Positions 57,452 to 64,000 of a stretch of 64,000 nucleotides of DNA are shown here, piece by piece. The DNA is taken from positions 1 to 64,000 of the forward strand of contig NZ_JACJPY010000012.1 in the NCBI RefSeq assembly GCF_014696345.1. The letters are read 5' to 3'. Both the position numbers and the translations under genes were made by a program. The first letter of the stretch is position 1, and the number at the start of each line of letters is the position of its first letter. Source of the DNA: Pseudanabaena cinerea FACHB-1277 (GTDB taxonomy: Bacteria; Cyanobacteriota; Cyanobacteriia; Pseudanabaenales; Pseudanabaenaceae). A model generated the notes under the pieces. That model made no database searches. It saw nothing but the letters and a program-made list of their open reading frames with translations, and had not been told where the DNA came from.

Positions 57452-57790
57452 ATGTCAGCATCTCAGCATTATTATTTTGTAGCCGCCAGTCGCAAATATC
57501 TGTGTGAGGACGAGGGCAAACCCTTGGGGGAAACCTTGTCAGAACGCCGCCGCAGTTTTGAGGCTCGTGGTAAAGAACTGAATTTCTGGTTGATTGAAAA
57601 GCCAGCTTTTTTAGAGTCTCCTGAACTTGTGGATATCAAAAAGCAAATTCCTCAACCTGCGGCAGCGATCGTCACCACCGATGAAAATACGATGCGTTGG
57701 TTGAAGTTGCGTCTTGAGTTTGTGGCAACGGGTGAGTTTTTAGCCCCTAGTGCGACTATTCCCGATGCCTTAGCATCGCTGTCAAATTAG
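57452..57790 (+). CDS. ycf54: Ycf54, MgPME cyclase complex protein
   Basis: 112 residues. Ycf54 assists the aerobic Mg-protoporphyrin IX monomethyl ester cyclase (AcsF), which makes ring E of chlorophyll. Y-Y-F-V-A-A-S-R-K, F-W-L-I-E-K-P-A-F-L-E and P-Q-P-A-A-A-I-V-T-T are family segments. A strong hairpin follows at once. Confidence 0.93.
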   Translation: MSASQHYYFVAASRKYLCEDEGKPLGETLSERRRSFEARGKELNFWLIEKPAFLESPELVDIKKQIPQPAAAIVTTDENTMRWLKLRLEFVATGEFLAPSATIPDALASLSN

Positions 57791-57796
57791 TATCGC

Positions 57797-57833
57797 TTAA
57801 AGGATGATGGCGCAAAGCGCCATCATCCTTTAA
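57797..57833 (+). terminator. Hairpin terminator after ycf54
   Basis: A perfect 17-bp stem (57797-57813 with 57817-57833) with loop AAA. It ends four bases before the ATG at 57838, so the PP2C gene has no leader room for an RBS upstream of that codon. Confidence 0.8.
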
Positions 57834-57837
57834 ACAA

Positions 57838-58851
57838 ATGATTAGAACTTATCTAAAAGCAGTTGTGCCTACAAATTCATATCTTCGCCCTCTTTTTGGA
57901 AGCAATCATCTACATCTGCAAATGTTTCAGCAAAGTGGTTGTGGAAATATTGGCTTTAGGGCAGTTGCGGCAAATATTGGCAGGCAAAAAGCGCAATATG
58001 GCGATCGCCCCTTATACGAGCCAAAGGTCAAATCCGAGCCAAAGGTTAAAACAATCCAGAACCTTGCTTTAGATATAGATTTAGATGTATTAGATACAAA
58101 AGGTATAAGAAATATACAAACAAGCATCACCTTTGAATTAGTCCAAGGCTTTGTGGTGCAGAAGGCAGGGCATAGTTTTACAGAATGTGAGGATATTTGG
58201 GGATATGCTCAAAAAGAGCATGGAATGGCGATCGCTTTAGCCGATGGTGCAACGGAATCATCCTTTGCTCAGGAATGGGCGGGGCTGCTGGTGAATAATT
58301 TTGTGCAGGATTTACCCATAGAACATGAGCTAATTCCTTGGTTAAAAGGTTTACAAAATCAATGGCTATCATGGTTAGCGGCGCAAGAATTGCCTTGGTT
58401 TGCCAAACGCAAAGCGGCGGCGGGGGCTTTTGCCACATTTATCAGCCTATGGTTGAGTGAGCAAAGTTGGCGGGTCATGGCTGTGGGGGACTCCTGCTTG
58501 TTTGTGGTGCGCGATCGCCAATTAATTATTAGTTTTCCGCAAAAGTCCAGCCAAGATTTTAACCATACCCCCGCTTTGATCGGTACTCACCTGCGACCTG
58601 AGCATTTGCAAATTTTAACCATGCAAGGGGATTTGCAAATGGGCGATCGCTTTTACTTAACCACCGATGCGATCGCCTGTTGGATTTTGCGGCAAATCGA
58701 GGCAAATCAAAATCCTTGGGTAAAATTAGAGCAGATTGACTCCCAAGCTCTATGGGTGGATTGGGTTAATCAATTGCGCGATCGCCATGAAATTGCCAAT
58801 GATGACACCACCTTACTATGCCTAGTTGCCAAAGCTAGTTGCCAAAGCTAG
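57838..58851 (+). CDS. PP2C-type protein phosphatase
   Basis: 337 residues. The PP2C core (about 115-335) shows A-L-A-D-G-A-T-E, M-A-V-G-D-S, T-T-D-A-I-A and N-D-D-T-T-L-L, the metal aspartates. The first about 60 residues look unconserved, and the ATG follows a hairpin without an RBS, so the true start may be further in. It precedes a kinase gene by 10 bases, suggesting a phosphorylation switch pair. Confidence 0.85.
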   Translation: MIRTYLKAVVPTNSYLRPLFGSNHLHLQMFQQSGCGNIGFRAVAANIGRQKAQYGDRPLYEPKVKSEPKVKTIQNLALDIDLDVLDTKGIRNIQTSITFELVQGFVVQKAGHSFTECEDIWGYAQKEHGMAIALADGATESSFAQEWAGLLVNNFVQDLPIEHELIPWLKGLQNQWLSWLAAQELPWFAKRKAAAGAFATFISLWLSEQSWRVMAVGDSCLFVVRDRQLIISFPQKSSQDFNHTPALIGTHLRPEHLQILTMQGDLQMGDRFYLTTDAIACWILRQIEANQNPWVKLEQIDSQALWVDWVNQLRDRHEIANDDTTLLCLVAKASCQS

Positions 58852-58861
58852 TTATTTAAAA

Positions 58862-60835
58862 ATGACAGATATTCAGACTTGGCCCCTAAATATTGACTTC
58901 ACACTCGCGGTACAGAACCCGCAGCTTTGCTTTGCTGACTATGATCTCCAGCAAGCCAATACAGCCAAAAACTCACGGGGTAGGGTATTGCTATGGTCTG
59001 GCAACTTTGCCACCGTCTATAAACTCACCAAAGGCGATCGCGCTTGGGCAGTACGCTGTTTTACCCGCATTCCCCAAGCCGATGTGCAGCATCGCTATCA
59101 ACTAATTAGTAACTATCTCAATCAGCACCAGATTCCCTACCTTGTAAATTTTGAATTTCTTGCCAAAGGGGTCTTAGTGAAGGGGGAATGGTATCCCATT
59201 TTAAAAATGGATTGGGTCAATGGCATGGAAATCGATCGCTACATCGGCGAATATATCAACGATTCTCAAGTACTCTTGCGCTTAGACAAGCAATTACAAC
59301 AATTACGCGCCGACTTGCAAAGGGTGGGTATTGCTCACGGCGACTTACAGCATGGCAATATTATGGTCGATCAGCATGGCGAACTGAAGCTAGTCGACTA
59401 TGACGGGATGTATGTACCAGCCTTGCGCGGCATCCCGCCCCTAGAGGTCGGACATCCTAACTATCAGCCCCCCAACCGATCGCTAGATGACTTTGGCGAT
59501 CGCCTTGATGAGTTTTCCTTTAACGTGATCTCTCTGTCCTTGAGAGCATTAGCCACCAAACCCGATCTATGGCAAGTTTTCCATGAGGACAATAAAAATT
59601 TAATTTTTCGGCAAAATGACTTTCAACAGCCCGAATCTTCGCCAGTGTTTCAGTCGATCGCCACCATCCCCGACGATGAAACCCGTAACCTCTGCGATCG
59701 GTTGATCCGCCAATGCCACGATCCGCAATTTGAAGCCAATGCCGCCGCCTCGCGATTAGCTCCAAAAATCGCAACAGGAATAAAAGGCAAATCATTTACG
59801 GGATTAAACTTTTCTAGAGAATGGGTAATTGGTTTATTGGCAATCTCAATCCTAGGTGCGAGCTGGTGGCTGTTCCGAAAAGAGAGCGACAACCTTGCTA
59901 ATTTCGCCCCATTCAAACCGCCTAGCCCATCGCCAAGTTTGTCCATCCAGCCTATTCCCAAGCCATCCCCTTCGCCAACAATCACACCTATTGCTAAGCC
60001 AGCCCTTACGCCGATTACCGTTGCTAGTTTGCTTGCCAAATATGCCGAAGGGCAAAGGGATTTCCCCAATGTGCAGTTAATTGGTAAAGAGGGCGATCGC
60101 CTGCAAGGGCAAGATCTGAGTAATATCAACCTCAATGGCGCGGTCATCGAAAAGCTGGATCTCAAGCAGGTAATTTTTAGAAATGCCAACTTAAACGGGA
60201 TTACCCTAATCAGGGCGGATCTCAGAGGAGCCGATCTGAGCCGCGCTAGCCTAATCGGCGCAAACTTGACCGCCTCAAACCTAGTCGAAGTAAATTTGAC
60301 ACAGGCAAACCTGCTTCGCACCAACCTCACCCAAACCAAACTAGGATCGGCAAATTTGCAAAGTGCGGAAATGATGCGGATTAATCTCAGTGAAGCCGAT
60401 CTCAATGCCGCTAATCTCACTGACACAAATCTGACCCTTGCCAATCTCCGCAAAGCCAACCTCACCAGAGCCAGCCTCAGAGATGCTAATCTTACCGCCG
60501 CCGATCTTAGCGATGCTAATTTAGATACTGCCGATCTTACCGCCGCCGACCTGCGATCGGTACAGATGCAATTGACTAACCTCTCCAATGCCAACCTCAG
60601 CTATGCCAACCTCACCGCCGCCACAATTATCCTCAGTGAACTAGCAGGTACTAACTTTAGTGGCAGCAACTTTCGGCAGGTGATTGTCGAAAATATTGGT
60701 AATATTGAGGCTGCTGATTTTACCAATACCTTAAACCTCAGTATTAATACCCGTAAATACTTCTGCTCTCTTGCTTCGGGTATCGTTGCCGAAACAGCGA
60801 TCGCCACCAAAAGCACCCTTAACTGCTCCCGATGA
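58862..60835 (+). CDS. Protein kinase fused to pentapeptide repeats
   Basis: 657 residues from ATG 58862; the frame reaches back to a TTG inside the phosphatase gene. The kinase domain (about 40-260) has S-G-N-F-A-T-V-Y, a catalytic loop H159-G-D-L-Q-H-G-N166 and D179-Y-D in place of D-F-G. A membrane helix (about 320-338) and a Pro-rich linker precede A(D/N)L repeats (about 400-620), with a short Cys pair at the end. The L-V-D-Y-D-G-M-Y-V-P-A-L motif recalls kinases of TerY-P (PP2C/kinase/vWA) triads; no vWA gene is beside it. Confidence 0.87.
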   Translation: MTDIQTWPLNIDFTLAVQNPQLCFADYDLQQANTAKNSRGRVLLWSGNFATVYKLTKGDRAWAVRCFTRIPQADVQHRYQLISNYLNQHQIPYLVNFEFLAKGVLVKGEWYPILKMDWVNGMEIDRYIGEYINDSQVLLRLDKQLQQLRADLQRVGIAHGDLQHGNIMVDQHGELKLVDYDGMYVPALRGIPPLEVGHPNYQPPNRSLDDFGDRLDEFSFNVISLSLRALATKPDLWQVFHEDNKNLIFRQNDFQQPESSPVFQSIATIPDDETRNLCDRLIRQCHDPQFEANAAASRLAPKIATGIKGKSFTGLNFSREWVIGLLAISILGASWWLFRKESDNLANFAPFKPPSPSPSLSIQPIPKPSPSPTITPIAKPALTPITVASLLAKYAEGQRDFPNVQLIGKEGDRLQGQDLSNINLNGAVIEKLDLKQVIFRNANLNGITLIRADLRGADLSRASLIGANLTASNLVEVNLTQANLLRTNLTQTKLGSANLQSAEMMRINLSEADLNAANLTDTNLTLANLRKANLTRASLRDANLTAADLSDANLDTADLTAADLRSVQMQLTNLSNANLSYANLTAATIILSELAGTNFSGSNFRQVIVENIGNIEAADFTNTLNLSINTRKYFCSLASGIVAETAIATKSTLNCSR

Positions 60836-60927
60836 CGGCGATCGATAAGAGCAAAACATAAAAATGCCTACGTCATTTTGTGTTTTGGTATAAAGTGTAA
60901 AGACCGCATAAAGATTGTAATAACACA

Positions 60928-61692
60928 ATGATTGAAGAAGAAAATATCCCATCGACCGATGAACTCTCTGACGATCTTCTTGATGAAGATGATGAGGCAC
61001 TAGAATCAAAACTGCAACAATTTGCCACTGATGAACTAGGTGAAATTCCTAATGCAGAGATCACGGAAAACCCTTCCGTATTTGCCACTGCTGCTCCTGA
61101 GACAACCGTGGACACTAAGGCAAATGCTGCCGCCGCCGCCACCCTCGAAAAAATTAGTGGGTTAATCGCTGAGTCCACAGCCCTCAAAGAGCAGCTTGAC
61201 GAGCGTAAACAGCAGTATTTACGTCTATACGCTGACTTTGAAAATTTTCGTAAGCGTACAGAGCGTGATAAAGAAGAACAGGAGGGTACAATAACATCCA
61301 AGATCCTCAAAAAAATCCTACCAGTAGTAGATGACTTTGAGAGAGCGCAACTGCAAATCTCGCCTAAAACTGACGGTGAAGCCTCAATCCATCGCAGTTA
61401 CCAATCAGTTTATAAGCAATTGCTAAAATGTCTCAAGGAAACAGGCGTAGCCAGAATGGAATGTACGGGTCAAGAGTTTGATCCTAACTTCCATGAGGCA
61501 ATTATGCAGGAAGCCTCTACCGAATATGATGAGGGCATAATCACTGAAGAGTTGCGCCCAGGCTACTTAGTTAGTGATGATCGCGTATTGCGTCATGCAC
61601 TGGTTAAGGTATCATCGGGTAGGGTTGATGGCGTTGACTCTGCCGCAGACTTAGACAATGGTGAGGCGAGTAGCTCTAGTGACAATAGCTAG
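60928..61692 (+). CDS. grpE: Nucleotide exchange factor GrpE
   Basis: 254 residues. An acidic low-complexity N-terminus (about 1-75), a coiled coil with L-Y-A-D-F-E-N-F-R-K-R, and the C-terminal beta domain. It releases ADP from DnaK, whose gene follows 125 bases on. ATG start. Confidence 0.95.
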   Translation: MIEEENIPSTDELSDDLLDEDDEALESKLQQFATDELGEIPNAEITENPSVFATAAPETTVDTKANAAAAATLEKISGLIAESTALKEQLDERKQQYLRLYADFENFRKRTERDKEEQEGTITSKILKKILPVVDDFERAQLQISPKTDGEASIHRSYQSVYKQLLKCLKETGVARMECTGQEFDPNFHEAIMQEASTEYDEGIITEELRPGYLVSDDRVLRHALVKVSSGRVDGVDSAADLDNGEASSSSDNS

Positions 61693-61700
61693 ATGAAATC

Positions 61701-61743
61701 TTCAAGATGCGATCGCTAATTCATGGCGGTACTGCATCTTGAA
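61701..61743. repeat. Inverted repeat between grpE and dnaK
   Basis: TTCAAGATGC (61701-61710) pairs with GCATCTTGAA (61734-61743) around a 23-base loop that contains GCGATCGC. It may be an attenuator or mRNA processing site. No CIRCE operator was seen. Confidence 0.55.
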
Positions 61744-61817
61744 ATCGACCTACTTAAATCATCCCACAACATCATCTCGCATCATACATATTAGAAGCTT
61801 TTACGGAACTGGCGATT

Positions 61818-63677
61818 ATGTCGAAAGTAATTGGAATCGACTTGGGTACGACAAACAGTTGTGTTTCGGTTCTAGAAGGTGGCAAACCCGTTGTCATCTC
61901 CAGTGCAGAAGGTGGGCGCACAACACCGAGCATAGTCGCGTTTGTCAAGGACAGCAATGAAAGGATTGTTGGACAGGTCGCCAAGCGCCAGTCAGTAACT
62001 AATTCAGTAAACACTATTTATAGTGTCAAGCGATTTATTGGGCGCAGTTGGGATGAAACCGAAGATGAGCGCCGCCGTGTCCCTTATACCACCGTCAAGG
62101 GCAAAGATGATACGGTCAACGTCCAAGTCTCCGACAAGACTTACACGCCCCAAGAGCTATCGGCAATGATCCTGCAAAAATTAAAACAGGATGCCGAAAA
62201 CTATCTGGGCGAAGAAGTGACCCAAGCCGTGATCACAGTTCCAGCTTACTTTACGGATACGCAGCGCCAAGCCACCAAGGATGCAGGGGCAATTTCGGGG
62301 CTAGAGGTACTAAGAATCGTTAATGAACCAACGGCGGCGGCGCTTGCCTATGGTCTTGACAAGCAAGATCAAGATCAAATCGTATTGGTGTTTGACCTTG
62401 GCGGCGGGACGTTTGATGTGTCGGTGCTGCAACTGGGGGATGGTATTTTTGAGGTAAAAGCAACATCGGGCAACAACCACTTAGGCGGCGATGACTTTGA
62501 TGCCCTAATTGTCGATTGGCTAGTGGCTGACTTTAAGGAAAAAGAAAATATTGATCTAGCTGCGGATAAAACAGCGCTACAGCGTCTCAAGGAGGCTGCT
62601 GAAAAGGCTAAAATTGAGCTATCGAGCGCTCCTTCAACCCTAATTAGTCTACCCTTTATTGCCGCCGATGAGTCTGGTCCCAAAACCATTGAGTTAGACT
62701 TTACAAGATCTAAATTTGATGAAATTACTGCCAAATTGGTGAAGGCAACCTTAGAGCCAACCGCACAAGCGCTGAAGGATGCTGGACTGCTCCCTAAAGA
62801 GATTAATCGTATTATTTTGGTGGGTGGCTCCACCCGTATTCCTGCGGTGCAGGAGGCGATTTCGCGTTTTTTTGAAGGCAAAAAGCCCGACCAATCCGTA
62901 AACCCTGATGAGGCGGTGGCGATCGGCGCGGCAGTACAGGCAGGGATCTTGGGCGGCGAGGTCAAGGATCTGCTGTTGCTAGATGTAATCCCATTGTCAA
63001 TTGGTTTGGAGACCCAAGGCGGAGTCTTTACCAAAAACCTTGAACGCAACACCACGATCCCTACTAGCAAGGCGCAAATTTTCTCGACTGCCGTTGACAA
63101 CCAATCAGTCGTTGAAATTCATGTGCTGCAAGGAGAACGGGCGATGGCAAAGGATAACAAGAGCCTCGGCAAGTTTGAACTGGAGGGCATTCGCCCTGCG
63201 CCCCGTGGTATTCCGCAAATTGAGGTGTCCTTTGACATTGATGCCAATGGCATTCTCAAGGTGTCGGCGCGGGATGTGGATACTGGGGTTGAGCAGAGCA
63301 TTAGCATTACAAACACGGGCGGCTTAAGTCCTAGCGAAATCGAGAGAATGCGGATGGAGGCTGAGGTCTATGCCGATGAAGATACTGCCCGCCGTGAGTT
63401 GGCAAATATGCGTAACCAAGCTTCTAACCTGATCCGCACTGTGGAAGAGATTCTGCGTGACAATGGACCCACTGTGATCAGCCAAAGTATGCGTGAGGGT
63501 CCAATGAAAAATATGGAAGTGCTTAGAAACTTGTATGAGTCTGCTGAGGCAACCTATGAGGATATTCAAATTGCCATCAAGCCATTGCAACAGTCTCTAT
63601 TTGACTTGACGCAAGCGGTGGAAAAATATTCACAGGTGGAAAGGGTTAATAAAAAGTCTGGTGACACTTTGGAGTAG
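61818..63677 (+). CDS. dnaK: Hsp70 chaperone DnaK
   Basis: 619 residues. G-I-D-L-G-T-T-N-S at the start, D-L-G-G-G-T-F-D-V and V-G-G-S-T-R-I-P form the ATPase signature; the substrate domain follows. The C-terminus is short and ends without the E-E-V-D-like acidic tail of many DnaK2 proteins. No dnaJ follows, accD comes next. Confidence 0.97.
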   Translation: MSKVIGIDLGTTNSCVSVLEGGKPVVISSAEGGRTTPSIVAFVKDSNERIVGQVAKRQSVTNSVNTIYSVKRFIGRSWDETEDERRRVPYTTVKGKDDTVNVQVSDKTYTPQELSAMILQKLKQDAENYLGEEVTQAVITVPAYFTDTQRQATKDAGAISGLEVLRIVNEPTAAALAYGLDKQDQDQIVLVFDLGGGTFDVSVLQLGDGIFEVKATSGNNHLGGDDFDALIVDWLVADFKEKENIDLAADKTALQRLKEAAEKAKIELSSAPSTLISLPFIAADESGPKTIELDFTRSKFDEITAKLVKATLEPTAQALKDAGLLPKEINRIILVGGSTRIPAVQEAISRFFEGKKPDQSVNPDEAVAIGAAVQAGILGGEVKDLLLLDVIPLSIGLETQGGVFTKNLERNTTIPTSKAQIFSTAVDNQSVVEIHVLQGERAMAKDNKSLGKFELEGIRPAPRGIPQIEVSFDIDANGILKVSARDVDTGVEQSISITNTGGLSPSEIERMRMEAEVYADEDTARRELANMRNQASNLIRTVEEILRDNGPTVISQSMREGPMKNMEVLRNLYESAEATYEDIQIAIKPLQQSLFDLTQAVEKYSQVERVNKKSGDTLE

Positions 63678-63872
63678 ATGTGTTTGGCGGTGTGGCTAAA
63701 CCATGCTTGCAAAGACTTTATGGGCTGCCAATGCGATTAAACGATCGCGATCGCACCCATAAAATGTATTATTGGAGAGTTGTATTTGTATTTTTGGTTA
63801 CGGTTGTTATAGATCAGTTATTGTGACCAATTACAAATAGCGATAAATTTTTCCTGTGATCTGTGAGGCGCT

Positions 63873-64000
63873 ATGTCGTTGTTTGATTGGTTTGCGGAAA
63901 CTCGTTCTCGTGCTAGTGAAGCCTATCGCCGCAAAACACCTACCCTCAATCAAGATTCTCAGGAACGGGAAATTCCTGATGGATTATGGCATAAATGCTC
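63873..64000 (+). CDS. accD: Acetyl-CoA carboxylase carboxyltransferase subunit beta, partial
   Basis: The first 42 codons before the window ends: M-S-L-F-D-W-F at the start and I-P-D-G-L-W-H-K-C, which begins the zinc-ribbon of AccD. The gene continues beyond position 64000. It makes malonyl-CoA for fatty acids with AccA. Confidence 0.85.
   Translation, partial: MSLFDWFAETRSRASEAYRRKTPTLNQDSQEREIPDGLWHKC

Noticed and set aside
59650-60594. A 314-residue frame opposite the kinase-pentapeptide gene
   Set aside because: Its repeated L-R/V-R-L pattern is only the antisense reading of the pentapeptide repeats.
62375-63100. A 241-residue frame opposite dnaK
   Set aside because: Antisense to a highly conserved gene with strong codon bias, which often leaves such frames open.
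60928-63677. CIRCE/HrcA heat-shock operator before grpE or dnaK
   Set aside because: I looked for the TTAGCACTC-N9-GAGTGCTAA form and did not see it.

Overview
The window looks like a cyanobacterial chromosome. The octamer GCGATCGC (HIP1) occurs throughout, and several genes are typical of oxygenic phototrophs: ycf54 (chlorophyll cyclase factor), ferredoxin-type sulfite reductase, an atp operon encoding both b and b' subunits, and grpE-dnaK. A filamentous Pseudanabaena-type genome would fit, but the genus is a guess. I found no rRNA, tRNA, CRISPR array or complete insertion sequence.

Layout. 1-900: a WD40 gene tail followed by a DUF433/DUF5615 toxin-antitoxin pair. 980-13,700: housekeeping genes argJ, speA, gnd, deoC, larB and lipA, mixed with cyanobacterial proteins of unknown role and an orphan S24 (UmuD/LexA-like) peptidase. 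13,900-18,500: a compact lipid-oxidation locus with a class 3 lipase and a lipoxygenase that carries a transthyretin-like N-terminal domain, plus a divergent SAM O-methyltransferase. 18,600-31,200: a defence island. Its core is a PLD-nuclease/SNF2 helicase, a large Eco57I-type adenine methyltransferase and an ATPase with a HEPN-like tail. Around the core lie a stand-alone PD-(D/E)XK nuclease, broken and intact DUF4258/DUF2283 pieces, a second DUF433/DUF5615 pair, an EVE-domain protein and a DUF1828/DUF1829 protein. 31,300-36,400: the ATP synthase operon atpI-B-E-G-F-H-A on the minus strand; the gamma gene atpC is not next to atpA, where the defence island begins instead.

36,900-64,000: secreted proteins of unknown role, a subtilase-like protein, an Orn/Lys/Arg decarboxylase-family enzyme, sir, amt, a Ctp protease, a di-iron hydroxylase, an MFS exporter beside a LeuA/NifV-like synthase, mraY, rsmB, an SLH-domain outer-membrane protein, ycf54, a PP2C phosphatase paired with a kinase-pentapeptide protein, grpE, dnaK and the start of accD.

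Best candidates for under-described systems are the PLD-helicase/methyltransferase/ATPase-HEPN cassette and the lipase-lipoxygenase pair. The window also holds several families of palindromic mobile repeats. Some lie against stop codons inside the defence locus, and one is translated in frame inside the decarboxylase gene.
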